From contig NZ_CP115784.1 of NCBI RefSeq assembly GCF_027913215.1, forward strand, positions 2,232,001 to 2,296,000: a stretch of 64,000 nucleotides of DNA, in the 5' to 3' direction. This document shows, in pieces, positions 25,514 through 35,030 of this stretch. The stretch is from Paracoccus aerodenitrificans. Its GTDB lineage: Bacteria > Pseudomonadota > Alphaproteobacteria > Rhodobacterales > Rhodobacteraceae. The position numbers and the translations under genes are program-made. The notes beneath the pieces were generated by a model. That model saw nothing but the letters and a program-made list of their open reading frames with translations. It did no database searches and was not told the origin of the DNA. Position 1 is the first letter of the stretch, and each line of letters starts with the position of its first letter.

Positions 25514-27178
25514 TCAGAGAACCAGTTGCTTCGGTTTGCGGCGCTCAAGCCAGAATACGATCATCAGCCGTGTCAGGTAAATCGCCGTGAAGACCGAGCT
25601 TGCAAGCCCGATGGTCAGCGTCACGGCAAATCCCTTCACCGGACCCGAGCCGAGGAAGAACATGACCAGCCCGGCGATAAAGGTCGTGACATTGGCGTCG
25701 ATGATTGCCGACATCGCCTCGCGGAAGCCGGTATCGATGGATGTCACCACCCGCTTGCCGCGCCGCAATTCCTCGCGAATCCGCTCATAGATGATGACAT
25801 TCGCATCCACCGCCGTGCCGATGGTCAGCACGATCCCGGCAATGCCGGGCAGGGTCAGCGTCGCCCCGATGGCCGACATGAAGGCAAGGATCAGGATCAC
25901 GTTGATCATGACCGCAACCGAGGCGAACACCCCGAACACGCCATAGCTTGCCACGACATAGGCAACCACACCGATAATCGCGACAATCGACGCGATCTTT
26001 CCCGCGTCGATACTGTCCTGCCCCAATTCCGGCCCGATCGTGCGTTCCTCAAGGAAGGTCAGTTCAGCCGGAAGCGCCCCGGCGCGCAGCAGAACCGCAA
26101 GCTGCGTCGACCCCGCGACATCCATAGCACCGGAAATCTGTCCCGAACCCGTAGTAATCGCATCGCGGATGACCGGCGCAGAGATCACCTCTCCGTCCAG
26201 AACGATGGCGAAGGGCTGGCCGATATTCGCCGCTGTATAGGCCCCGAATTTACGTGCCCCCGAAGGATTGAAGCGGAAATTCACCGCTGGCTGACCGTTC
26301 TGGTCGAAGCCCGGCGTGGCGTCGGTCAGCTCCTCGCCGGTGACGACAGGGGCTTCCTCGACGGTGTAATAGTAATTCGGCTGCTCCTGCGCCGGCAGGA
26401 TGATATTCCCAAGCCCCGGACGCCCGTCAGGGTCAGAGCCGCTCTGGATCACGGGATTGAAGGTCAGCTGCGCCGTGGTCCCGATCAGCTCTTTCAACTC
26501 GGCCGCAGAGCCGATGCCAGGCACCTGAATCAGGATCCGGTCTTCGCCCTGACGCTGAATGGTCGGTTCACGCGTCCCGACCTCATCGACGCGACGGCGA
26601 ACGATTTCCAGCGACTGCTGAATGGTCCGGTCATCCGTCGCCGATTTCTCGGCATCCGACAGGCGCACGGTCAACACATTGCCGGACGCACTGAACTCCA
26701 TATCCGACTGGCCCGCGCCGGTCAGCGACACGACCGGAGAGGACAGCGCCCGGGCCACCTCTACCGCGCGGGCCATCTGGTCGGGGTTTCCGATCTCGAC
26801 ATGAAGCTCATCCTCGGGACCCGGCACCCGGCGCACCGCACCAACCGTATCGCGTTCAGCGGCCAGAGTGCGGCGCAGCTCGGGCCAGAGCGAATCCATG
26901 CGCGATTTATAGACATCCTCGGTATGAACCTCGGCCAGCAAATGCGCACCGCCGCGCAGATCCAGACCCAGATTGACCAGCCCACTGGGAAGCCAGCCCG
27001 GCCAGCGATCGATCGCGGCCTGCTGTTCGTCGGTCACGAAACCTGCGCTTTCTGCCGCGGCAAGCGCATCATTATGCGCCTCGACCCGGGAATAGAACAG
27101 ATTCGGCATGGCCCAGACGAGGCCGATGACCACCACGCCCAGAATCAGGACGCGTTTCCAAAGCGGGATGTCCAACAT
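25514..27178 (-). CDS. secD: SecD, protein-export membrane protein
   Basis: 554 aa. The N-terminal helix is followed by LGLDLRGGAHLL. The large periplasmic P1 domain contains RRRVDEVGTREPTIQRQG and a C-terminal block of five membrane helices carries TVDANVIIYERIREELR-like sequence (AVDANVIIYERIREELRRG). Forms SecDF with the gene 10 bp downstream. Length is typical of alphaproteobacterial SecD. Confidence 0.97.
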   Translation of the reverse strand: MLDIPLWKRVLILGVVVIGLVWAMPNLFYSRVEAHNDALAAAESAGFVTDEQQAAIDRWPGWLPSGLVNLGLDLRGGAHLLAEVHTEDVYKSRMDSLWPELRRTLAAERDTVGAVRRVPGPEDELHVEIGNPDQMARAVEVARALSSPVVSLTGAGQSDMEFSASGNVLTVRLSDAEKSATDDRTIQQSLEIVRRRVDEVGTREPTIQRQGEDRILIQVPGIGSAAELKELIGTTAQLTFNPVIQSGSDPDGRPGLGNIILPAQEQPNYYYTVEEAPVVTGEELTDATPGFDQNGQPAVNFRFNPSGARKFGAYTAANIGQPFAIVLDGEVISAPVIRDAITTGSGQISGAMDVAGSTQLAVLLRAGALPAELTFLEERTIGPELGQDSIDAGKIASIVAIIGVVAYVVASYGVFGVFASVAVMINVILILAFMSAIGATLTLPGIAGIVLTIGTAVDANVIIYERIREELRRGKRVVTSIDTGFREAMSAIIDANVTTFIAGLVMFFLGSGPVKGFAVTLTIGLASSVFTAIYLTRLMIVFWLERRKPKQLVL

Positions 27179-27190
27179 GTCGGCAGGGCC

Positions 27191-27520
27191 TTAAGAATTG
27201 GCAGCGGCAGGCGGGGTCCTGTCGATCGTCTGAGCAACCGTCGAACGGACCACACGGACCTTCACGCCCTGTGCGATCTCGACCGAGACTTCTTCGTCCT
27301 TCACATCGGTAATCTTGCCGATCAGACCGCCCTGGGTCACCACCAGATCCCCCCGCTTCAGCCCCGAAACCATCTCACGGTGCTGTTTCATACGCTTCTG
27401 CTGCGGACGCAGGACCAGGAAATACATGATCCCAAAAATCGCAGCCATCATGACCAGCGAGGAGATCGCCGAACCGCCACCGGGGCCGGCGGCTTGCGCA
27501 TAAGCGGGAGAAACGAACAT
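27191..27520 (-). CDS. yajC: YajC, preprotein translocase accessory subunit
   Basis: 109 aa from the ATG at 27520. The N-terminus (MFVSPAYAQAAG) leads into one membrane helix (about 21-37). The conserved LRPQQKRMKQHREMV and GDLVVTQGGLIGKITDV follow. It associates with SecDF. First gene of the yajC-secD-secF-Mth938-ccm unit. Confidence 0.94.
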   Translation of the reverse strand: MFVSPAYAQAAGPGGGSAISSLVMMAAIFGIMYFLVLRPQQKRMKQHREMVSGLKRGDLVVTQGGLIGKITDVKDEEVSVEIAQGVKVRVVRSTVAQTIDRTPPAAANS

Positions 27521-27581
27521 TGACGGTCCTTTCGGAAAGATCGGGCATATGTCGGGGCAGCACGCCCCGGAATTGCGGCGC

Positions 27582-27610
27582 AACCTAATCTTCGCGGACG
27601 CGCTTGGCAA
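27582..27610 (-). promoter_or_regulatory. Candidate promoter of yajC-secDF-ccm
   Basis: On the minus strand TTGCCA (27610-27605) and TAGGTT (27587-27582) are 17 bp apart, about 62 bp before the yajC ATG. A small GC hairpin (CGGGGC/GCCCCG, 27553-27570) falls in the predicted leader. The match is moderate. Confidence 0.35.
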
Positions 27611-27712
27611 GGAAGCCGGGGGCCTCCTGCCGACAGATATCGGTTCCTCACCTCCAAAGATGGACTCAGGCGCAGTGCTGTGGCACGGCTTCACTGCCGC
27701 AGGAGGACCAGA

Positions 27713-28519
27713 ATGAACGAAACGGACCGGAACCAGACCGAAATCACCCGCCTCATCGACATTATGGCGGCGCTGCGCGATCCTGAAAAAGGCTGTCCCT
27801 GGGATATCGAGCAGGATTTCGCCTCAATCGCGCCCTATACAATCGAGGAAGCCTATGAGGTCGCAGATGCAATTTCCCGGGAAGCCTGGGACGAGTTCCC
27901 CGGTGAGCTAGGAGACCTGCTTCTTCAGGTGGTGTTTCACGCACAAATGGCCGCTGAAAAGGGTATGTTCGGATTTGCTGACGTTGCAGCAAAGATCTCG
28001 GACAAGCTGATCGACCGCCATCCGCATGTTTTCGGCGATGAATCGCGCGATAAATCGGCGGCACAGCAAGTCGCAGACTGGGAAACGATCAAAGCCGCCG
28101 AACGCGCCGCCAAGGCAGAAAAAGGTGTGCTGGATGGCGTGGCGCTTGGCCTGCCGGCCCTGACCCGCGCCCTGAAGCTTCAGAACCGTGCCGCACGGGT
28201 CGGGTTCGACTGGCCCGGTGCCGGGGATGTGCTGGACAAGATCACCGAAGAAACCGCCGAACTGGTCGAAGCGCGTGACAGCGGAGATCACGCAGATATG
28301 ACCGAAGAATATGGCGATCTGCTTTTCGTCATGGTGAATCTGGGACGGCATCTGGGCATTGAGCCAGAAGAGGCTCTCCGCGCGGCAAACGATAAATTCA
28401 CCCGCCGGTTCCGCGCTATCGAGGCCGCGCTGCAAGCAGAAGGCCGTCGTCCCGAACAATCCACCCTCGCCGAGATGGACGCCCTCTGGGACCGTGCCAA
28501 GGAAGCAGAGCGGACATAA
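27713..28519 (+). CDS. mazG: MazG, nucleoside triphosphate pyrophosphohydrolase
   Basis: 268 aa from the ATG at 27713, with AGGAGG at ideal spacing. Two tandem MazG folds are visible: DPEKGCPWDIEQDF with EEAYEVADAI and ELGDLLLQVVFHA in the first, and EETAELVEARD with EEYGDLLFVMVN in the second. These are the acidic Mg-binding clusters. It hydrolyses (d)NTPs to monophosphates and pyrophosphate. It is divergent from yajC and ends in a terminator-like repeat. Confidence 0.95.
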   Translation: MNETDRNQTEITRLIDIMAALRDPEKGCPWDIEQDFASIAPYTIEEAYEVADAISREAWDEFPGELGDLLLQVVFHAQMAAEKGMFGFADVAAKISDKLIDRHPHVFGDESRDKSAAQQVADWETIKAAERAAKAEKGVLDGVALGLPALTRALKLQNRAARVGFDWPGAGDVLDKITEETAELVEARDSGDHADMTEEYGDLLFVMVNLGRHLGIEPEEALRAANDKFTRRFRAIEAALQAEGRRPEQSTLAEMDALWDRAKEAERT

Positions 28520-28520
28520 C

Positions 28521-28553
28521 GCCTCCGGCGGGGATATTTTAACCAGGATGAAA
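28521..28553 (+). repeat. Intergenic repeat copy 1, terminator-like, after mazG
   Basis: One base after the mazG stop lies GCCTCCGGCGGGGATATTTT, then CCAGGATGAA. The stem CGCC/GGCG plus the ATATTTT run is terminator-like. The core GGGATATTT-N3-CCAGGATGAA recurs in reverse orientation at 28683-28708. From memory, similar gene-end repeats are common in Rhodobacteraceae. Confidence 0.6.
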
Positions 28554-28682
28554 CCGGTTCGCGCTATTCCGGGCGGGCGGTACAGGCGGGGACGCCGATG
28601 ACCGCCCAGGGTGAAAGCGTTCTGTCCGGTCGCCCGTCACTGGCCCAAACTGCTGCCGGGCCGTCGCGACAGAACGCCGATC

Positions 28683-28726
28683 TTCATCCTGGCGCAAATA
28701 TCCCGGGGTCCGGGGCAGCGCCCCGG
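28683..28726 (-). repeat. Intergenic repeat copy 2, inverted, after trmB
   Basis: On the minus strand, just after the trmB stop, there is a perfect hairpin CCGGGGC...GCCCCGG (28726-28710), then GGGATATTT, three bases and CCAGGATGAA. It is the same core as copy 1 in the opposite orientation, so each convergent gene ends in its own copy. It probably acts as the trmB terminator. Confidence 0.6.
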
Positions 28727-28733
28727 TCCGGCA

Positions 28734-29438
28734 TCAGATCCTGCGGAATGACATATAGGTCGGCGAACGGCCCTCGCGCAGGGCTTTTTGTTCATAGCGT
28801 GTCGACAACCAGTCCGGCCACGCCCCGGCCCGCAGACTCTCCAGTTCGAATCCGGCCCGGGGAACTTCGTCAAGCGTCTGGCGGACATAGGATTTTATAT
28901 CGGTCGCGACACGGAATTCCGCGCCGGGAGCCATAACGCGGTGCAGCGGCAGAAGATGTTCCGGCGTCACGAAGCGGCGGCGGTGGTGGCGGGTTTTGGG
29001 CCACGGGTCGGGGTAATTCAGAAACGCTTTCGCCACCGACCCATCCGGCAGCACATCCATCATGTCGCGTGCATCGCCCGGATGGACGCTGACATTTTGG
29101 ACAGCAGCGGATTTGATTTTTCCAACCAGCATGGCAACGCCGTTGATATAGGGCTCACAGCCGATCACACCGACCCCGGGATAGGTCGCGGCCATGTGCA
29201 CCATATGCTCTCCGCCGCCGAATCCAATCTCAAGCCAGACCGGCCGGTCATCCCCAAAAATTTCGGCTGGCGAGACAGGCCTGCGTTCGGGATTATCCGC
29301 AATCGAGATGCCTTTCGGCTGAAGCGGGCCCAGATCCTCGGCCAGATAGCCCTTCTGACTGGGCCGCAGCGTCTTTCCACGGCGGCGGCCATAGAAATTG
29401 CGATGGGTCGGGTTCGGATCGAAGGGCTTGTCGGACAT
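28734..29438 (-). CDS. trmB: TrmB, tRNA (guanine-N7-)-methyltransferase
   Basis: 234 aa from the ATG at 29438 (MSDKPFDPNPTHRNFYGRR); an ATG four codons upstream is also possible. The SAM site EIGFGGGEHM, the GCEPYINGV segment and the signature NYPDPWPKTRHHRRR identify TrmB, which makes m7G46 in tRNAs. Length is normal. Confidence 0.95.
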   Translation of the reverse strand: MSDKPFDPNPTHRNFYGRRRGKTLRPSQKGYLAEDLGPLQPKGISIADNPERRPVSPAEIFGDDRPVWLEIGFGGGEHMVHMAATYPGVGVIGCEPYINGVAMLVGKIKSAAVQNVSVHPGDARDMMDVLPDGSVAKAFLNYPDPWPKTRHHRRRFVTPEHLLPLHRVMAPGAEFRVATDIKSYVRQTLDEVPRAGFELESLRAGAWPDWLSTRYEQKALREGRSPTYMSFRRI

Positions 29439-29480
29439 GGGGTGCAGCATGTGGCAAGAGCTTGTTGCCGCGTCAAGCTC

Positions 29481-30263
29481 TCAGCGGCGTCTTGCGCGGA
29501 TGATGAGCACGGAAAAGGCCGCGAGATACATGGCGATTCCATAGAAAGCCGCGGTAACCGCATATGGCCCATTGCCCGCGGCCAAACCGATGCCAGGCGG
29601 CAAAGCGATATTCTGCATGGCAAGTGACAGCGCCAGCGTCTCTGCCCGGCCCGCGCCGGATCTTCGGCCCGTCAGCCAGCCTGCGCAAACGGCGATTGCA
29701 GCCAGCAGCACCAATACCGGAACCATGACAAGATCATCCCGACCTGTCCGGGTTACGAGTGTGACCAGCACCACAATCCCTGTCAGGACAGAACCGAGCA
29801 TGGTCAGCCTGCCCTCGATCCGCACCGCCAAAAATGACATGCGTGCGGCGAGCAGGAGCCCAAGAAGAAGCGGCAGAAGGTAGACCAGCAGAAGCGGCTG
29901 CCAGACCTCTGCAAGCTGTCCGCCGGTCCAGAAAAGCAGCATGACGGGGACGACCAGCACCGAGGACCATGCAGTAATGCAGCGTGCAAGGCCGATATGG
30001 CCTCCGGCAAGGCCGACAAGCACATGGCAGGCCATCGTTGCGGGCGCCATCGCGACAAGCATCAGCGCCGCACGACCCTCGGTAGGCAGCAGAGCCGTTC
30101 CGATCACAAAGGCAATGGCGGGAAGCGCCAGCATTTGCAGGGCAAGGCCCGGGATAGCGGCTTCGGGCATTCTGGAGATACGGATAAAATCACGACCGCG
30201 CAGCGAAAGCCCGGTCGAGAACATCACCAACGCCAGGGTGCTCAGCGCCAGAAACAGGAACAT
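29481..30263 (-). CDS. Bile acid:sodium symporter (SBF) family membrane protein
   Basis: 260 aa with about nine hydrophobic segments. MFSTGLSLRGRDFIRI near the N-terminus, the unwound segment APATMACHVLVGLAGG, and SLAMQNIALPPGIGLAAG near the C-terminus fit the SBF/arsenite-permease-like fold, with a crossover motif in the last. Substrate unknown. It stands alone between trmB and the RNase J gene, same strand, 42 bp upstream of trmB. Confidence 0.7.
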   Translation of the reverse strand: MFLFLALSTLALVMFSTGLSLRGRDFIRISRMPEAAIPGLALQMLALPAIAFVIGTALLPTEGRAALMLVAMAPATMACHVLVGLAGGHIGLARCITAWSSVLVVPVMLLFWTGGQLAEVWQPLLLVYLLPLLLGLLLAARMSFLAVRIEGRLTMLGSVLTGIVVLVTLVTRTGRDDLVMVPVLVLLAAIAVCAGWLTGRRSGAGRAETLALSLAMQNIALPPGIGLAAGNGPYAVTAAFYGIAMYLAAFSVLIIRARRR

Positions 30264-30318
30264 GCGCGGCCCTCCTCATACATCCCCCGCATTGACAGGC
30301 GATGAAGCGGGCCCTCTG

Positions 30319-31992
30319 TCAGGGCGCGAGACGGCTGATAATGACCGTGACCTCGGGCTTCTTGCCGATCTCTTCCATCGTCACCTGGCGGGTAATCTTG
30401 CGGACAGCTTCCTCCAGCTTCTGATCGTCGGCAACTGTCTTTGCATCTGCCGATTCCAGAAATTCGGACAACTCGCCCTCGATCATCTGAGCGACGGGCT
30501 GATTCGAGCGTCCCCGCTCTGGCAGACCCATCGGTTCGACCCAGGCATCGGGGAACGGATTGTCGTTTTCGTCGATAATGACGCTGACCATCGCATGACC
30601 GTTCAGCGCCATGCGAATGCGGTCACGGACAACGCCGTCCATCGCGCCGATCAGCACATTGCCGTCCAGATAGATCCGTCCGTTTTCAACCTCATCCACG
30701 ATCTGAGGCGTATCGCCGGTAATATCGACAACCGTTCCGTTGGTCGCCACGATCGAGGCAATCCCCTTGCCGCGTCCGATCCCGGCATGTTCGCGCAGAT
30801 GCATATGCTCACCATGCATCGGAATCAGGATCTGCGGCTTCAGAAGATCATGCACCGCCTCAAGATCGGGGCGGTTCGCGTGGCCCGAGACGTGATAGAT
30901 CCCGTCATCCGCGTCATAGACATCAACCCCAATTTCCGAGAACTGGTTCATATTGCGGATCACACCGCGCTCATTGCCGGGGATGATCCGAGAACTGAAC
31001 AGGAAGCTGTCGCCCTCTTTCAGCCGGATCCCCAGATAAGAGCCCCGCGCAAGCTGAGCCGTCGCCGCCCGCCGCTCACCCTGGCTGCCGGTCACGATCA
31101 GCATGACCTTATCGCGCGGCAGATCGGCGGCGTCCTCGGGGCTGATCGTGTTGGGAAAACCGGTCAATACGCCGGTTTCCTCGGCCACCTGCACCATGCG
31201 CCGCATCGAGCGGCCCAGAAGGCAGATCTTGCGCCCGGCGGCCACGCCTGCCTCGGCCAGTGTCTTCACCCGGGCCACATTGGAGGCAAATGTCGTGGCC
31301 ACGACCATATTGGGCTGCACCATGACGAAATCCAGCAGCGGATTCGACAGCAATGCCTCGGACCGGCCGGGATTGGGGCTGAACACATTGGTCGAATCGC
31401 AGGTCAGAACCTTGACGCCATCGCCCTCTCCGGCGATTTCGTGCCAGAGCACCGGATCGAAGGCCTCACCGACGCCCGGCGTGCCATCCAGCTTGAAATC
31501 GCCCGTATGCACGATCCGCCCGGCAGGCGTGTCGATCAACAGAGCCGAGCTTTCGGGGATCGAGTGGCTGATCGGCATGAACTGAACCTTGAACGGTCCG
31601 GCGGTGATCACCTCGGGGCGCGGCTCATGTATCTTGACCGCATCGGTCGGCAAGCCACGCTCTTCCATCTTCATGCGGGCCAGCGTGCCGGTGAACAGGC
31701 GGCAGTGAACCGGCAGTTCAAGCCGGTCCCACAGCAGGCCCAACGCGCCGACATGATCCTCATGCGCATGGGTGATGAAAATCGCCTCGATCCGGTTCTT
31801 ATTGGCCTGAAGCCAGGCGATATCGGCCATGATCAGGTCAATGCCGGGGGTCGAATCCATATCGCCGAAGGTGACGCCCAGATCGACAAGGATCAGACGC
31901 TCTTTTCCCTTGGGGCCGTAGCCATAGACATAGGCGTTCATGCCGATTTCGCCCGCGCCGCCAAGCGGCAGATAGATTAGCCGGTCAGACAT
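30319..31992 (-). CDS. rnj: Ribonuclease J
   Basis: 557 aa from the ATG at 31992, which overlaps the coaX stop by 8 bp. A beta-lactamase-fold nuclease with THAHEDHVGALG (H75, H77, D79, H80), the beta-CASP region with VTGSQGE, and HVSGHANRPDLEAVHDLLKP. RNase J processes and degrades RNA by 5'-3' exo- and endonucleolytic cleavage. In alphaproteobacteria it is used alongside RNase E. Last gene of the nuo-birA-coaX-rnj string. Confidence 0.93.
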   Translation of the reverse strand: MSDRLIYLPLGGAGEIGMNAYVYGYGPKGKERLILVDLGVTFGDMDSTPGIDLIMADIAWLQANKNRIEAIFITHAHEDHVGALGLLWDRLELPVHCRLFTGTLARMKMEERGLPTDAVKIHEPRPEVITAGPFKVQFMPISHSIPESSALLIDTPAGRIVHTGDFKLDGTPGVGEAFDPVLWHEIAGEGDGVKVLTCDSTNVFSPNPGRSEALLSNPLLDFVMVQPNMVVATTFASNVARVKTLAEAGVAAGRKICLLGRSMRRMVQVAEETGVLTGFPNTISPEDAADLPRDKVMLIVTGSQGERRAATAQLARGSYLGIRLKEGDSFLFSSRIIPGNERGVIRNMNQFSEIGVDVYDADDGIYHVSGHANRPDLEAVHDLLKPQILIPMHGEHMHLREHAGIGRGKGIASIVATNGTVVDITGDTPQIVDEVENGRIYLDGNVLIGAMDGVVRDRIRMALNGHAMVSVIIDENDNPFPDAWVEPMGLPERGRSNQPVAQMIEGELSEFLESADAKTVADDQKLEEAVRKITRQVTMEEIGKKPEVTVIISRLAP

Positions 31993-32782
31993 TCCCCGCC
32001 TCCATATTATAATCATAGATGAGCCGGAGCCCGTGTGACGTCAGATCGTCCTCGATATTGTCGAAAACATCTGTCCCCTGTTCGAACAGGGGCGCAAGTC
32101 CTCCGGTCGCAATAACTTTCATTTCCTGCCCGCGCTCATCCCGAATGCGGCGGATAATTCCCTCGACCAGCCCGATATAGCCCCAGAATATCCCCGACTG
32201 GATGCAGGTCACCGTATTGGTGCCAATAACGGTTTCGCTGCCATTCCGGTTGGTTGGTCTGGTGACATCGACATGAGGCAGATTTGCCGCCCCCATATGC
32301 AGCGCCTCAAGGCTGAGATTAACGCCCGGCGCGATGACCCCGCCAATATAGGCACCATTATGCCCCGCCACATCGAATGTCGTCGCCGTACCGAAATCGA
32401 CCACGATCAGATCGCCGCCATGCCGGTCATAGGCCGCCCAGGCATTCACGATACGATCCGGCCCGGCACTTGCGCCCGGATCGATCTGAGGCTCTGCGGG
32501 CAAAAGGCAATCGGGCTTGCCGACCACAAGCGGGCGGGTGTTGAAATAGCGGTTGCACAGCACACGCAGATTGAACACGACGCGCGGCACGGTGGATGAG
32601 ATGATGCAACTGTCGATGTCCAGTTCGAAATGGGTCAGCGAGATCAGCGTCTGAAGCCAGACGTAATATTCGTCAGCGGTGCGCTTGTGATCAGTGGCGA
32701 TGCGCCAATGCGACAGGAAGCGCTCTCCGTCCCAGACGGAAAACACGGTGTTGGTGTTGCCGGTATCGATACAAAGCAGCAT
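31985..32782 (-). CDS. coaX: Type III pantothenate kinase
   Basis: 265 aa. The N-terminal P-loop-like IDTGNTNTVFSVWDG, the middle GPDRIVNAWAAYDRHGGDLIVVDFGTATTFD with the catalytic Asp, and GGVIAPGVNLSLEAL are diagnostic of CoaX. It phosphorylates pantothenate in coenzyme A synthesis. The start overlaps the birA stop. Confidence 0.95.
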   Translation of the reverse strand: MLLCIDTGNTNTVFSVWDGERFLSHWRIATDHKRTADEYYVWLQTLISLTHFELDIDSCIISSTVPRVVFNLRVLCNRYFNTRPLVVGKPDCLLPAEPQIDPGASAGPDRIVNAWAAYDRHGGDLIVVDFGTATTFDVAGHNGAYIGGVIAPGVNLSLEALHMGAANLPHVDVTRPTNRNGSETVIGTNTVTCIQSGIFWGYIGLVEGIIRRIRDERGQEMKVIATGGLAPLFEQGTDVFDNIEDDLTSHGLRLIYDYNMEAGNV

Positions 32783-33534
32783 CAGAAAAACACATCCGCT
32801 GCGGGCACGGATTGCCGGCCATTGCCGGTGCCAAGGATCAGAGCGCCCGAGGAATCGATGCCCTCGAACCGTCCTGTCAGTTCTTCCGTGCCGGTCCGCG
32901 CCGTGATGATCTCCCCCAATCTGGCCGCGCGGGCCAGAAATGCCTCGCGCACAGGATCGAAACCTTCAGTCTGCAGACGTTTTTGCCATGCTGCAAATGC
33001 CGGGGCAAGCAGATCGAGGAATTCCTCCGGCGTGACGATGATGCCGGTCTCTTGCCTGACACTGACAGGTGCGAATGCGGCTTGCGGCTCGGGCGGCGGG
33101 GCGTCAGCCAGATTGACGCCGATCCCGATCACAAGATCCGAGATCCCGTCCCCCTGCCCCGTGCTTTCCAGCAGGATGCCCGCAACCTTGCCGCCGCTGA
33201 GCAGAACATCGTTCGGCCATTTCAGCGCCAGCCGCGCAGACGGGCCGCATACCGAGACCAACGCATCCTGCAAGGCAAGCGCGGCCACGAAGGAATACAG
33301 TGCCGCCTGATTCACGTCGCCCACCGGCTTCACCACCAGAGAGGCCGCGAAATTGCCCTTCGGCATCGCCCAGCTTCTGCCGCGCCTTCCGCGCGCCGCC
33401 GTCTGCTCATGCGCTAGAATCCATGCTGATCCCGCAAGCTGCGGAGCAAGCCGAAGCGCCTCGGCATTGGTGGATGCGCAGCGTTGCAGAATATGCCGCG
33501 CCACGCCCTCGGGCCAGGTCTCCAGATCAGTCAC
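32782..33534 (-). CDS. birA: BirA, biotin--[acetyl-CoA-carboxylase] ligase
   Basis: A 250-aa ligase without an N-terminal DNA-binding domain, so monofunctional. The biotinyl-AMP loop appears as ARGRRGRSW, followed by [22 protein letters not shown]. It attaches biotin to carboxylase subunits. The start overlaps the nuoN stop by 8 bp, so it is coupled to the nuo operon. Confidence 0.93.
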   Translation of the reverse strand: MTDLETWPEGVARHILQRCASTNAEALRLAPQLAGSAWILAHEQTAARGRRGRSWAMPKGNFAASLVVKPVGDVNQAALYSFVAALALQDALVSVCGPSARLALKWPNDVLLSGGKVAGILLESTGQGDGISDLVIGIGVNLADAPPPEPQAAFAPVSVRQETGIIVTPEEFLDLLAPAFAAWQKRLQTEGFDPVREAFLARAARLGEIITARTGTEELTGRFEGIDSSGALILGTGNGRQSVPAADVFF

Positions 33535-35020
33535 CTTGCGGCACGACCGCTGCGACGGTGCTGTCAGGGGAAAGCGTATCGACGATCATCAGCGATTCCG
33601 CAGCACGGCCCGCGGCGCGGTCCACACCGAACATGGTGATCGAGCCAAGCAGAACCGCCGTTGCGGATGCAATCAGCAGACCATAGGAAACCACGCCCAT
33701 GCGGCTTCCCACCGGCTCGGCTTCTTTGCCGAAATACATGTAATAGACGATGCGCAGATAATAGAACGCACCGATCACAGAGGCGATCACACCAAGCACG
33801 GCAAGCCAGCCCATCCCGGCATCCACAGCCGCCGTAAGCACCGCGAATTTCGCGAAGAACCCCAGCATCGGCGGTACACCGGCAAGGCTGAACATCAGGA
33901 TAAGCACGGCGAAACCCTTCAAAGGCTGCGCCGAGGCAAACCGATGCAGGCTGGCCAGATCGGTCACGGGCTGACCGTCACGCTCCAGCGAGAGGATCCA
34001 TGCGAACACGCCGACATTCATCACCGCATAGATCGCCATATAGATCAGCATCGACTGCACACCAAGCGCAGTCCCGGAAGCCAGTCCGACCAGCGAAAAT
34101 CCCATATGCGCGATCGAGGAATAGGCCATCAGACGCTTGATATTGGTCTGGCCGATACCCGCGATCGACCCCAGGAACATCGACAGCACCGCCAGCACCG
34201 CCAGGATCTGTCCCCAATCGCCCGGAACACGGCCAAACGCATCGGTCAGCACCCGCGCCAGCAGCGCCATTGCGGCAACCTTGGGTGCGGTTGCAAAGAA
34301 AGCCGTCACCGGCGTCGGAGATCCCTCATACACATCAGGCGTCCACATATGGAACGGCACGGCGCTGATCTTGAAGGCCAGACCAACGATGACAAACACC
34401 ATCCCGAACAGCAGCCCGACCGGCAGATTGCCGCCCTCGACCACCTGAATGATCCCCGAGAAATTCGTCGTCCCCGCGAAGCCATAGACCAGTGATGCAC
34501 CGTAAAGCAGCATCCCCGAGCTGAGCGAGCCCAGAACGAAATATTTCAGCCCGGCCTCGGACGACCGCACGGAATCGCGGCGCATCGCCGCCACCACGTA
34601 AAGCGACAAGGATTGCAGCTCCAGCCCCAGATACAGGATCAGCAGATCCCCGGCAGAGACCATGAACATCATCCCGCAAACGGCAAGCGCGATCAGGATC
34701 GGATATTCGAAACGCAGCATGCCGCGCCGGTCCATGTAATCGGCGCTCATCGCCATGACCGCGGCGGCGGCTGTCAGGATCAGGATCTTGCAGAAGCGCG
34801 AAAACCCGTCCGCGATGAACATGTCGAAAAACGCGGCCCCCTCGGCGGGGCGGCCAATGCCGACATAGAATGCCAGAACCAGAAAGGCCCCGACCGTCAC
34901 CCAAAGCAGCGTGCGGGCGATCCGGTCCTTGCCCAGATAGGCCCCCGCCAGCAGCGCCAGCAGCGCATATACGGCCAGCAGGATTTCCGGCATGATGATC
35001 GTGAAGTCGAGCGAAGTCAT
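33527..35020 (-). CDS. nuoN: NuoN, NADH-quinone oxidoreductase subunit N
   Basis: 497 aa from the ATG at 35020, with GAGAGGACC upstream. About 14 membrane helices. It is an antiporter-like proton-pumping subunit of complex I, with the Lys-bearing helices [20 protein letters not shown] and [17 protein letters not shown]. The last complex I gene of the operon; birA follows with overlap. Confidence 0.96.
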   Translation of the reverse strand: MTSLDFTIIMPEILLAVYALLALLAGAYLGKDRIARTLLWVTVGAFLVLAFYVGIGRPAEGAAFFDMFIADGFSRFCKILILTAAAAVMAMSADYMDRRGMLRFEYPILIALAVCGMMFMVSAGDLLILYLGLELQSLSLYVVAAMRRDSVRSSEAGLKYFVLGSLSSGMLLYGASLVYGFAGTTNFSGIIQVVEGGNLPVGLLFGMVFVIVGLAFKISAVPFHMWTPDVYEGSPTPVTAFFATAPKVAAMALLARVLTDAFGRVPGDWGQILAVLAVLSMFLGSIAGIGQTNIKRLMAYSSIAHMGFSLVGLASGTALGVQSMLIYMAIYAVMNVGVFAWILSLERDGQPVTDLASLHRFASAQPLKGFAVLILMFSLAGVPPMLGFFAKFAVLTAAVDAGMGWLAVLGVIASVIGAFYYLRIVYYMYFGKEAEPVGSRMGVVSYGLLIASATAVLLGSITMFGVDRAAGRAAESLMIVDTLSPDSTVAAVVPQGD

Positions 35021-35030
35021 GACGGTCCTC

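Noticed and set aside
25526..27523. 665-codon plus-strand open frame opposite secD/yajC; similar long frames opposite rnj (29941-31980), nuoG (43109-44524) and the helicase gene (60669-62228)
   Set aside because: Products are Arg/His/Pro/Gln-rich with no family resemblance; they are antisense shadows of high-GC coding sequence.
28598..28936. Plus-strand frame between mazG and trmB
   Set aside because: It crosses the repeat pair and the antisense of trmB; no coding signal.
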